This document shows positions 1-4,554 of a DNA stretch of 6,227 bases, one piece after another; the first letter of the stretch is position 1, and each line of letters begins with the position of its first letter. Source of the stretch: Xanthobacteraceae bacterium (GTDB lineage Bacteria > Pseudomonadota > Alphaproteobacteria > Rhizobiales > Xanthobacteraceae); contig JASHRY010000325.1 of NCBI GenBank assembly GCA_030037105.1, forward strand, positions 1-6,227, given 5' to 3'. The notes under the pieces were generated by a model, which saw only the letters and a list, made by a program, of their open reading frames with translations, searched no databases and was not told the origin of the DNA. The position numbers were made by a program, and so were the translations under genes.

Positions 1-741
1 CGGCGCCACGAAGCCCGGCGGGGGCGCGCCCGCGGCAGCCGTCGCATTGCCGGGCAGTACCGGCGGCGCGACCTGCTTGGCATCAGGCCCGGCATAGGTC
101 GCTTCGAGATCGATGATGTCGCGCAGGAAGACCTTGCCCTCGTTCAACTCGTCGCCCCAGATGATGACGGCCTGGAAGGTCAGCGGGCTCTCGCAGAGGC
201 CGGCGATCATGGCTTCGCGGCCGGCCTCGATGCGTTTGGCGATGGCGATCTCGCCCTCGCGCGAAAGGAGTTCGACGGAACCCATCTCGCGCAAATACAT
301 CCGCACCGGGTCGTCGGTGCGCTCGGCCGGCTCCCGCGCTTCGGTTTTGGCCGGAGTTTTCGCCGCGACCTCCACCAGCTCGCCGGCCTCGATCTCCTCC
401 TCTTCGGCCTCCTCGCGCGCCTCGCCGTCCTCTTCGGCCTCGGTTTCCTCGGTCTCGACGACGTTAATGCCCATCTCGCTCATCATCGCCAGCACGTCCT
501 CGATCTGCTCGGAAGTCACCTCCTCCGCGGGCATGACTGAATTGAGCTGCTCATAGGTCACGTAGCCGCGCTTCTTGGCCTGCTTGATCATCTTCTTGAC
601 GGCGGCGTCGGAGAGATCAAGAAGCGGCAGTGGGGCGTCGGGGGTCTCGGGCGCCTCTTTCTCCGGCGCCTCGCCTTCCTTTTGCGGGGCGGCCTTGACC
701 TTGCTCGCGACCGTCTTGGTGCCCACGCTCTTGCTTGCCAT
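1..741 (-). CDS. rpoD: RNA polymerase sigma factor RpoD (sigma-70), N-terminal part
   Basis: This is the housekeeping sigma factor, which directs RNA polymerase core to vegetative promoters. Only the first 247 codons are present; the gene runs off the left edge, so the core-binding and promoter-reading regions 2 to 4 lie outside. Residues about 36-95 form sigma region 1.1 (LLDLSDAAVKKMIKQAKKRG, then a YVTYEQLN segment and EQIEDVLAMMSEMGINVVE). Residues 96-125 are a very acidic linker rich in Glu. Residues 144-175 are region 1.2, with the DPVRMYLREMGSVELLSREG motif and EIAIAKRIEAG, close to E. coli RpoD. The non-conserved region begins after about residue 190. The ATG at 741-739 is chosen because GGAGAAGG lies 4-5 nt upstream and region 1.1 begins at the expected distance. 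The gene follows dnaG on the same strand, but a 464-bp gap suggests its own promoter. The frame is clean over the visible part. Confidence 0.97.
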   Translation of the reverse strand, partial: MASKSVGTKTVASKVKAAPQKEGEAPEKEAPETPDAPLPLLDLSDAAVKKMIKQAKKRGYVTYEQLNSVMPAEEVTSEQIEDVLAMMSEMGINVVETEETEAEEDGEAREEAEEEEIEAGELVEVAAKTPAKTEAREPAERTDDPVRMYLREMGSVELLSREGEIAIAKRIEAGREAMIAGLCESPLTFQAVIIWGDELNEGKVFLRDIIDLEATYAGPDAKQVAPPVLPGNATAAAGAPPPGFVAP

Positions 742-781
742 GTCCTTCTCCGCCAACGCCTGTCCCACCTAATGCCTTTGT

Positions 782-893
782 CCCTACCCTATGGCGACTC
801 TCCACATCGGGGACAGGCACCGCCCCCCTAAGGGCAATTCTCAAGTCCTGGCAGGGGCTAGGGCATGTATCTTCCCCTTACACTATGGCGACT
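782..893. repeat. Duplicated 18-19-nt motif upstream of rpoD
   Basis: Two direct copies, ccctaccctatggcgact at 782-799 and cccttacactatggcgact at 875-893, share an 11-nt identical core (ctatggcgact) and lie 94 bp apart. On the minus strand, in the direction of rpoD, they read AGTCGCCATAG followed by a G-rich stretch. The nearer copy ends about 40 nt before the rpoD start. They could be repeated binding sites or tandem promoter elements. No -35-like element stands at the usual distance, so no function is assigned. Confidence 0.5.
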
Positions 894-952
894 TGGCGCC
901 ACGAAGGATACCGAGTCAGGCCCGGATGGAACCCGCGGGCCTGATGGTCAAA

Positions 953-978
953 GGGCAGCGCCGTCGCGGGCGCTGCCC
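953..978 (-). terminator. Candidate intrinsic terminator after dnaG
   Basis: A perfect 10-bp GC-rich stem (gggcagcgcc 953-962 paired with ggcgctgccc 969-978) encloses a 6-nt loop. Read on the minus strand it is followed at once by TTTG. The short T run makes it a weak intrinsic terminator, but its place about 230 nt after the dnaG stop and before rpoD suits ending dnaG transcripts. On the plus strand the stem is followed by gaatc, so it would not terminate in that direction. A plain RNA structural element is the alternative. Confidence 0.5.
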
Positions 979-1055
979 GAATCGAGGGCGTTGAATCTGC
1001 CCGACCTCCGTTAAGCTCAGACTAACCACGCCGGCGCGAGAACGACCTCTCAGAA

Positions 1056-1150
1056 CGCAATCCGATCGCATTGAATCGGATTGCGCTCTAGTTTCTTGGC
1101 GGAGCATGATCTTTTCGGAAAACCGGTTCCCACTTTTCCGGATCATGCTC
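1056..1150. repeat. Two-palindrome intergenic repeat element (RIME-like)
   Basis: Two inverted repeats stand 16 bp apart. The first is cgcaatccgat (1056-1066) with atcggattgcg (1075-1085), 11 perfect pairs and an 8-nt loop. The second is gagcatgatc (1102-1111) with gatcatgctc (1141-1150), extended inward by cggaaaa (1116-1122) with ttttccg (1134-1140). That gives 17 pairs with a 4-nt bulge and an 11-nt loop. From memory, this layout and the GAGCATGATC / GGAAAACCGGTTCCCACTTT wording resemble a dispersed intergenic repeat common in Rhizobiales, similar in design to Rhizobium-specific intergenic mosaic elements. It lies 56 nt downstream of the dnaG stop. Neither stem is followed by a T run, so it is not a typical terminator. 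It may affect mRNA stability or be a mobile miniature element. Confidence 0.8.
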
Positions 1151-1205
1151 TAATCCCTCCCCGCCGGAGCGTCCAGCAGGCGGCGTCTGCCACCCCGGCC
1201 AACGC

Positions 1206-3224
1206 TCACAATGCGCGCGCCGGCCGGCCCGAAGGAGCGCCAAAACCCTCAATCAGAGCCTCGGTCCCATCGAGGCTCGACAGCCGGGCCTTCACTTCAC
1301 GCAGCCGCGCGTAGTTTGCCTCGGTATTGTCGCGGCCGAGCGCCAGCTCCGCCTCTCTCAGCTCCCTAGTTAGGGAATGCCATTGCCGATGCAAGGCGAG
1401 AAGCTGCCTCCAGGTCAGCAAAACGTCGGCCGCGGCCGCTTGCGACCGCGCGCCCCAGACTGAAGGCGTCGTAATCGTGCGCTCGATGCGCCCGAGAAGG
1501 TCGGCAAAGCCTTGCCGGGCGAGCCCGGCGATCAGGTCCGCGCGATCGACCTCGGCATCGAGGCCGATCTCGTGCCTGGACTCACGATCCGAATCTTGGC
1601 CTGGGTCTTGGCTCGGGTTTTGGCTCGGGTTTTGGCCGAAACGATGGGCGAGGACATCGATCAGCGCCGTTTTAAGCTTCTTGGTATCAGCATGACGGAA
1701 CTCGGCCTCGGCCAATTCTTCCAGACGGTCGTGCAGGAGCCAGGGATGATTGAGGACGGCTTGCAGGATCAGCGCCTCGCGGCGCGGGATCGCGGCGCGA
1801 TGGCCGCGATGCACCGGGCTTGCCGCCAGTTGGGGACTCGCCGCTACATAGCGTTCGTCGCGGCCGAATGCGGCTCCGGGCGTGGCGGCGCGGGCGCCGG
1901 CGCCGCTGCGGCGGCCGCGCTCGTTCCAATTGCGGCGGCGCGTCGCAATGTCCTCAGGTGCGAACAGCCGGCGCAGGCGGGCGGAGAAATCCTGCCGATA
2001 ATAGCGGCGCACGGCTTCGTCGCCGACGGCGGCCGTCACCTCGGCGATGCGCGCCTCCAAGGCGGCGCGCCGCTCCGGCGTGTCGAACGGCCCGGCTTCG
2101 CTTTCGCGCGCCCACAGCATATCGGCGAACGGCCGTGCCGCGGCGAGGACATCCTCGACCGCCTCGCGGCCGCCGGAGCGCACCAGATCGTCGGGGTCTT
2201 GGCCGTCCGGAAGGGTGGCGAGCTTGAGGCTCTTGCCGGGCTTAAGAAGCGGCAGAGCGAGATCGAGCGCGCGATAGGCGGCGCGCCGCCCGGCATCGTC
2301 GCCGTCGAAGCAGAGAACGGGCTCGTCGGCCATCCGCCACATCAAAGCCAGCTGGTCGGCGGTGAGAGCGGTGCCGAGCGGCGCCACCGTCGCCGCGAAA
2401 CCGGCCGTGACCATGGCGATGACATCGACATAGCCCTCGACCGCAATGATCGACGCCCCCTCGTGCGCGGCCGTGCGCGCCGCGGCGAGGTTGTAGAGCG
2501 TCGCGCCTTTGTGGAACAGCGGCGTCTCCGGCGAATTGAGGTATTTGGCCGCTACGTCCTTTTCCAGCGCGCGGCCGCCGAAGGCGATGACACGTCCGCG
2601 CCAATCGATGATCGGAAACATGATGCGGTCGCGAAAGCGGTCATAGGGCACCGGGATATCCTCGCCGGCGACGAGGAGCCCCGCCTCGACCATGTCTGCG
2701 ACCGGAATCTTCGCAGCGCCGAGATGCTCCTTGAGCGCGTATTGATCGGCCCCCGCATAGCCGAGGCGGAATTTCAATTGCGTCGCCGAGGCGATGCCGC
2801 GGTCGGCGAGATAGCCGCGGCCGCGCGCGCCGGCGCGCGAGGCGAGCGTCGCCTCGAAGAATTTGGCGGCGAGCTCGACGATGTCGTGCAGGGTTTTGCG
2901 GCGCTCCTCGCGTTGCTCGTCCTCGCGCGTCATGAGCGGGATCGCGACGCCGGCCTGGACCGCCAAACGCTCGACCGCCTCGGGGAAGCTCACCCCCTCG
3001 GTCAGCATGACGAAATCGAAAATGTTGCCGTTCTTGCCCGAGGAGAAGTCGAACCACATCGCCTTCTGGTCATTGACGAAGAACGACGGCGTCTTCTCCG
3101 TGTTGAAGGGCGAGAGCCCCTTCCACTCCCGCCCCGCCTTGCGCAGCTTCACGCGCCGGCCCACGACTTCCGAGACCGGAAGCCGCGCGCGCAGCTCATC
3201 GAGGAATTGCGGCGAGAATCGCAT
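1206..3224 (-). CDS. dnaG: DNA primase DnaG
   Basis: DnaG makes the RNA primers for replication and works with the replicative helicase at the fork. The protein has 672 residues, at the long end for the family. Residues 1-100 form the N-terminal zinc-ribbon fold, but the four ligand positions (E. coli C40, H43, C61, C64) read S38, N41, D59 and S62 at exactly conserved spacing, so zinc is probably not bound. Residues about 125-240 are the primase N-subdomain, with RFRDRIMFPI and KYLNSPET. The TOPRIM core is at about 258-350, with VEGYVDV (E263), FDGDDAG (D307, D309) and LPDGQDPDDL (D343, D345), the metal-binding acids. Residues 530-545 are a Gln/Asn/Pro/Ser/Asp linker from a 12-nt tandem repeat, before the C-terminal helicase-binding region (about 555-655). 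The ATG at 3224 starts the conserved MRFSPQFLDELR. No clear Shine-Dalgarno sequence precedes it. A candidate promoter lies at 3259-3286. Confidence 0.97.
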   Translation of the reverse strand: MRFSPQFLDELRARLPVSEVVGRRVKLRKAGREWKGLSPFNTEKTPSFFVNDQKAMWFDFSSGKNGNIFDFVMLTEGVSFPEAVERLAVQAGVAIPLMTREDEQREERRKTLHDIVELAAKFFEATLASRAGARGRGYLADRGIASATQLKFRLGYAGADQYALKEHLGAAKIPVADMVEAGLLVAGEDIPVPYDRFRDRIMFPIIDWRGRVIAFGGRALEKDVAAKYLNSPETPLFHKGATLYNLAAARTAAHEGASIIAVEGYVDVIAMVTAGFAATVAPLGTALTADQLALMWRMADEPVLCFDGDDAGRRAAYRALDLALPLLKPGKSLKLATLPDGQDPDDLVRSGGREAVEDVLAAARPFADMLWARESEAGPFDTPERRAALEARIAEVTAAVGDEAVRRYYRQDFSARLRRLFAPEDIATRRRNWNERGRRSGAGARAATPGAAFGRDERYVAASPQLAASPVHRGHRAAIPRREALILQAVLNHPWLLHDRLEELAEAEFRHADTKKLKTALIDVLAHRFGQNPSQNPSQDPGQDSDRESRHEIGLDAEVDRADLIAGLARQGFADLLGRIERTITTPSVWGARSQAAAADVLLTWRQLLALHRQWHSLTRELREAELALGRDNTEANYARLREVKARLSSLDGTEALIEGFGAPSGRPARAL
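1595..1637. repeat. 12-nt tandem repeat inside dnaG
   Basis: Three full 12-nt units plus 7 nt of a fourth: cttggcctgggt (1595-1606), cttggctcgggt (1607-1618), tttggctcgggt (1619-1630), then tttggcc. A 12-nt unit keeps the dnaG frame and encodes repeats of four residues (QNPS, QNPS, QDPG, QD) in the linker before the helicase-binding domain, about residues 531-544. Copy-number change here would lengthen or shorten a flexible linker without breaking the gene. Confidence 0.85.
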
Positions 3225-3278
3225 GGTGATTCGCCGAGGGTAGCGCGGCGGTAGCGCGAAGATAGGGCGATTGGATTC
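3216..3278. promoter_or_regulatory. Cluster of three GANTC methylation sites at the dnaG start
   Basis: GAATC at 3216-3220, GATTC at 3228-3232 and GATTC at 3274-3278 fall within 63 bp that cover the dnaG start codon, leader and candidate promoter spacer. GANTC is the target of CcrM, the cell-cycle adenine methylase of many Alphaproteobacteria. The sites are visible; a regulatory role is inferred only, as other GANTC sites occur elsewhere in the window. Confidence 0.35.
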
Positions 3279-3286
3279 AGCGGCAA
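3259..3286 (-). promoter_or_regulatory. Candidate sigma-70 promoter of dnaG
   Basis: On the minus strand TTGCCG (3286-3281) and TATCTT (3264-3259) are separated by 16 nt, each matching the sigma-70 consensus at four of six positions. The -10 box lies 34 nt before the dnaG ATG, leaving a short leader. A GANTC site (3274-3278) lies in the spacer and a DnaA-box-like sequence lies about 23 nt upstream of the -35. It fits position and direction, but sequence support is moderate. Confidence 0.45.
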
Positions 3287-3308
3287 GGGCGACAGGGGTT
3301 GTCCCCGG

Positions 3309-3317
3309 CTATCCACA
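3309..3317 (+). promoter_or_regulatory. DnaA-box-like sequence upstream of dnaG
   Basis: The sequence ctatccaca matches the DnaA box TTATCCACA at eight of nine positions, differing only in the first base. It stands between the divergent candidate promoters of dnaG and brnTA, just upstream of the dnaG -35. Binding by DnaA could link primase expression to replication initiation. A single near-match can arise by chance, and no cluster of boxes or AT-rich unwinding region suggests an origin. Confidence 0.35.
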
Positions 3318-3333
3318 GGCGAGCCACGGCCTT

Positions 3334-3362
3334 TTGACGGCAACAAAATACAATTGTATATT
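3334..3362 (+). promoter_or_regulatory. brnTA promoter with palindromic operator
   Basis: TTGACG (3334-3339) and TATATT (3357-3362) are spaced by 17 nt, a near-consensus sigma-70 promoter and the best in the window. A perfect 12-bp palindrome, atacaattgtat (3348-3359), overlaps the -10 box. BrnA-family antitoxins are known to bind and repress their own promoters, so this palindrome is the natural candidate operator. The start point would be near 3369, giving a leader of about 110 nt before the presumed brnT ATG, which is long for a TA module. Confidence 0.7.
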
Positions 3363-3481
3363 CAATTTGGTTGGCTCATGGTCCGCCGTTGGTTCTGCTC
3401 CCGGACAGGTGTGCTGAATAATTTCATCGCATCGTCGCCGAGCAGACGTCATGGCGCGGGAATTCGAAGAACTGCTCGCGA
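3363..3481. other. Leader between brnTA promoter and brnT
   Basis: I recognise no gene in this stretch. A 12-codon frame (ATG at 3451, stop TGA at 3487-3489) would encode MAREFEELLANV and overlaps the presumed brnT start, but it has no good ribosome binding site. The segment's right end carries the left arm of a hairpin that reaches into brnT, and the first copy of a 10-bp direct repeat, ggaattcgaa (3459-3468, again at 3500-3509). Confidence 0.4.
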
Positions 3482-3521
3482 ATGTTTGAATTTTCGATTG
3501 GAATTCGAACAAGCGCGAGCA
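3473..3521. repeat. Imperfect inverted repeat over the brnT start
   Basis: tgctcgcg (3473-3480) pairs with cgcgagca (3514-3521). Inside it, after a 3-by-3 mismatch, gtttgaatt (3484-3492) pairs with aattcgaac (3502-3510) with one G-U position, leaving a 9-nt loop. The total is 17 pairs. It covers the presumed brnT ATG (3482-3484) and the site of the frameshift. It may be an RNA hairpin affecting translation, a protein binding site, or a product of quasi-palindrome mutagenesis. Confidence 0.5.
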
Positions 3522-3777
3522 AACGTTTTGAGAGCGCCACATTGCCTTCGAAGACGCGCGCATCGCGTTTCAGGGGCCGGTTGCTGTGCGGCGATCCGAT
3601 CGAAAGGGCGAAGTGCGTTATATGGCGTTTGGGTTTCTGGACGATGTAGAGGCCGTCTTCGTGTGCACGTTTCGAGGCGACGTCTGTTGGATCATATCGG
3701 CGAGGCGAGCGAGACGCGGTGAAAGAAAGAAATATTACGATCGTCCCCCGCGACGCGCCGCGGAAGATCAAGAGTGA
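3482..3777 (+). pseudogene. brnT: BrnT-type ribonuclease toxin, disrupted
   Basis: BrnT toxins are small RelE-fold ribonucleases that inhibit translation and are neutralised by BrnA. The reading frame from 3493 to 3777 encodes FDWNSNKREQTF, then a TGA stop (3529-3531). In the same frame follow ERHIAFEDARIAFQGPVAVR, a GEVRYMAFGFLDD segment, and VFVCTFRGDVCWIISARRA, ending ERKKYYD. These are the standard BrnT blocks in order (FDW..K, HxxxFEDA, GE.RY...G, IIS.R.A...E...Y). The natural start MFEF at 3482 is in another frame; removing two T residues from the run at 3491-3494 restores MFEFDWNSNKREQT. So there are two lesions, a 2-nt insertion and a nonsense codon, within about 50 bp. Repaired, the protein would have about 97 residues, normal for the family. 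A GTG at 3586 could start only the C-terminal half. It overlaps brnA by 59 nt. Sequencing error is possible but would have to occur twice. Confidence 0.82.
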
Positions 3778-4024
3778 TCTCCACAAGCTGCGCAAACTGA
3801 CGGACGCAGAAATCAACGCCTCGATTGCCGATGACCCGGATTGGAGTGATGATTGGCATTGGTCCGATGCCGTCCTCGTCATCCCGCCGAAAAAGAAGGC
3901 GATCTCGATCCGTGTCGATGAAGACGTGCTCGACTATTTCAAGAAGGGAGGCGCCGGCTATCAGCGGCGCATGAACGCGGTGCTGCGCTCCTATATGCAG
4001 CACAAGCGCAAGAAGCGGGCGTAG
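3719..4024 (+). CDS. brnA: BrnA family antitoxin
   Basis: BrnA is the antitoxin of the type II BrnT/BrnA module; it binds BrnT and, through a C-terminal ribbon-helix-helix type DNA-binding region, represses its own promoter. The protein has 101 residues, usual for the family. Residues 1-30 are basic and lead to a TDAEI segment. Residues 38-50 are acidic and aromatic (DDPDWSDDWHWSD), the likely toxin-contacting part. Residues 56-96 carry the family signature PPKKKAISIRVDEDVLDYF, then GAGYQRRMNAVLRSYMQ, followed by a Lys/Arg-rich tail. The start is the GTG at 3719; it overlaps the brnT frame by 59 nt and has only a weak purine stretch upstream, suggesting translational coupling. As brnT is disrupted, this is likely an orphan antitoxin still able to repress the promoter at 3334-3362. 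It converges on the yqeY gene with 7 nt between the stop codons. Confidence 0.88.
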   Translation: MKERNITIVPRDAPRKIKSDLHKLRKLTDAEINASIADDPDWSDDWHWSDAVLVIPPKKKAISIRVDEDVLDYFKKGGAGYQRRMNAVLRSYMQHKRKKRA

Positions 4025-4031
4025 GCGCCCG

Positions 4032-4481
4032 TCACCCCGCGAGCAGCTTCTTCACCAGCGCGCTCGCTTTGGTGAAATCCATGCGCCCGGCGAAGCGCTC
4101 CTTGAGCGCGGCCATGGTGCGGCCCATGTCCTTCAGCGTCGCCGCTTCGAGCTCCTTGATGAGCGCGGATATCGCTTCGCCGGCTTCGATGTCGGACAAA
4201 TGCTTGGGCAGGTAGGCGGAGATGATCTCGATCTCCTCGCGCTCCTGCGCGGCGAGGTCGGCCCGGCCGGCCTTCTCGTAAATCTCCAACGATTCCCAGC
4301 GCTGCCTGATCATCTTGCCCATCACGTCAAGGATTTCGGCGTCGGTGAGCGTGACCCGCTCGGCGCCGCGCGTCTCGCGCTCCTTGATCGCGGCGTTGAT
4401 GAGGCGCAGCGTCGATACCCGGCGCTTGTCGGACGCCTTCATCGCGTCCTTGAGCGCATTGTTGATCTCGTCGCGCAACAC
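4032..4481 (-). CDS. GatB/YqeY domain-containing protein
   Basis: This family shares a helical domain with the C-terminal part of GatB, a subunit of the Asp-tRNA(Asn)/Glu-tRNA(Gln) amidotransferase. A tRNA-related role is supposed for the stand-alone proteins but is not firmly established. The product has 149 residues, matching the usual 147-153. Visible signatures are LRDEINNALKDAMKASDK at the N-terminus, RVSTLRLINAAIKERE (about 21-36), a central EIEIISAYLPKHLSDIE (83-99) and the C-terminal DMGRTMAALKERFAGRMDF (118-136). I chose the GTG at 4481-4479 because the family begins ML(R/E)(D/E) and GAGAGG lies 8 nt upstream; a longer reading back to 4694 would run antisense through carA. This gene commonly sits beside carA and dnaG-rpoD in Alphaproteobacteria. 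Here it diverges from carA and is separated from dnaG by the brnTA insertion. Confidence 0.93.
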   Translation of the reverse strand: MLRDEINNALKDAMKASDKRRVSTLRLINAAIKERETRGAERVTLTDAEILDVMGKMIRQRWESLEIYEKAGRADLAAQEREEIEIISAYLPKHLSDIEAGEAISALIKELEAATLKDMGRTMAALKERFAGRMDFTKASALVKKLLAG

Positions 4482-4554
4482 GGCTATGGCCTCTCGCACA
4501 TCGGCTCGCGACGCTCGGGGGCGGCGGGCGCGCGGATGATTTAGGCCCTCGGCG

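Larger units (their letters stand above)
742..1205. other. dnaG-rpoD intergenic region, no gene
   Basis: These 464 bp separate the dnaG stop from the rpoD start on the minus strand. I see no open frame with a ribosome binding site or a recognisable protein here. The region holds, from the dnaG side, a two-palindrome repeat element (1056-1150), a strong GC-rich hairpin (953-978) and a duplicated 18-19-nt motif (782-799 and 875-893). It is also fairly rich in GANTC sites (796-800, 913-917, 979-983, 993-997 and 1073-1077). The rpoD promoter should lie here on the minus strand, but I could not find a convincing -35/-10 pair. A TTGACC at 951-946 has no good -10 box at the proper distance. Confidence 0.7.

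Noticed and set aside
113..556. Plus-strand open frame opposite rpoD
   Set aside because: Serine-rich shadow of the acidic rpoD N-terminus; no recognisable protein.
946..951. TTGACC as a -35 box for rpoD on the minus strand
   Set aside because: No sequence resembling a -10 box occurs 16-18 nt downstream.
1256..1278. Inverted repeat gagcctcg/cgaggctc with 7-nt loop
   Set aside because: It lies within the dnaG coding sequence near its 3' end and has no following T run, so it is not a supported terminator.
1512..3254. Long open frame (580 codons) on the plus strand opposite dnaG
   Set aside because: It is antisense to a clearly recognised primase, has an Arg/Ala/Gly-rich composition typical of a shadow frame in GC-rich DNA, and shows no known domain.
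3451..3489. Short frame encoding MAREFEELLANV before brnT
   Set aside because: Only 12 codons, no clear ribosome binding site, and it overlaps the presumed brnT start; not enough to call a leader peptide.
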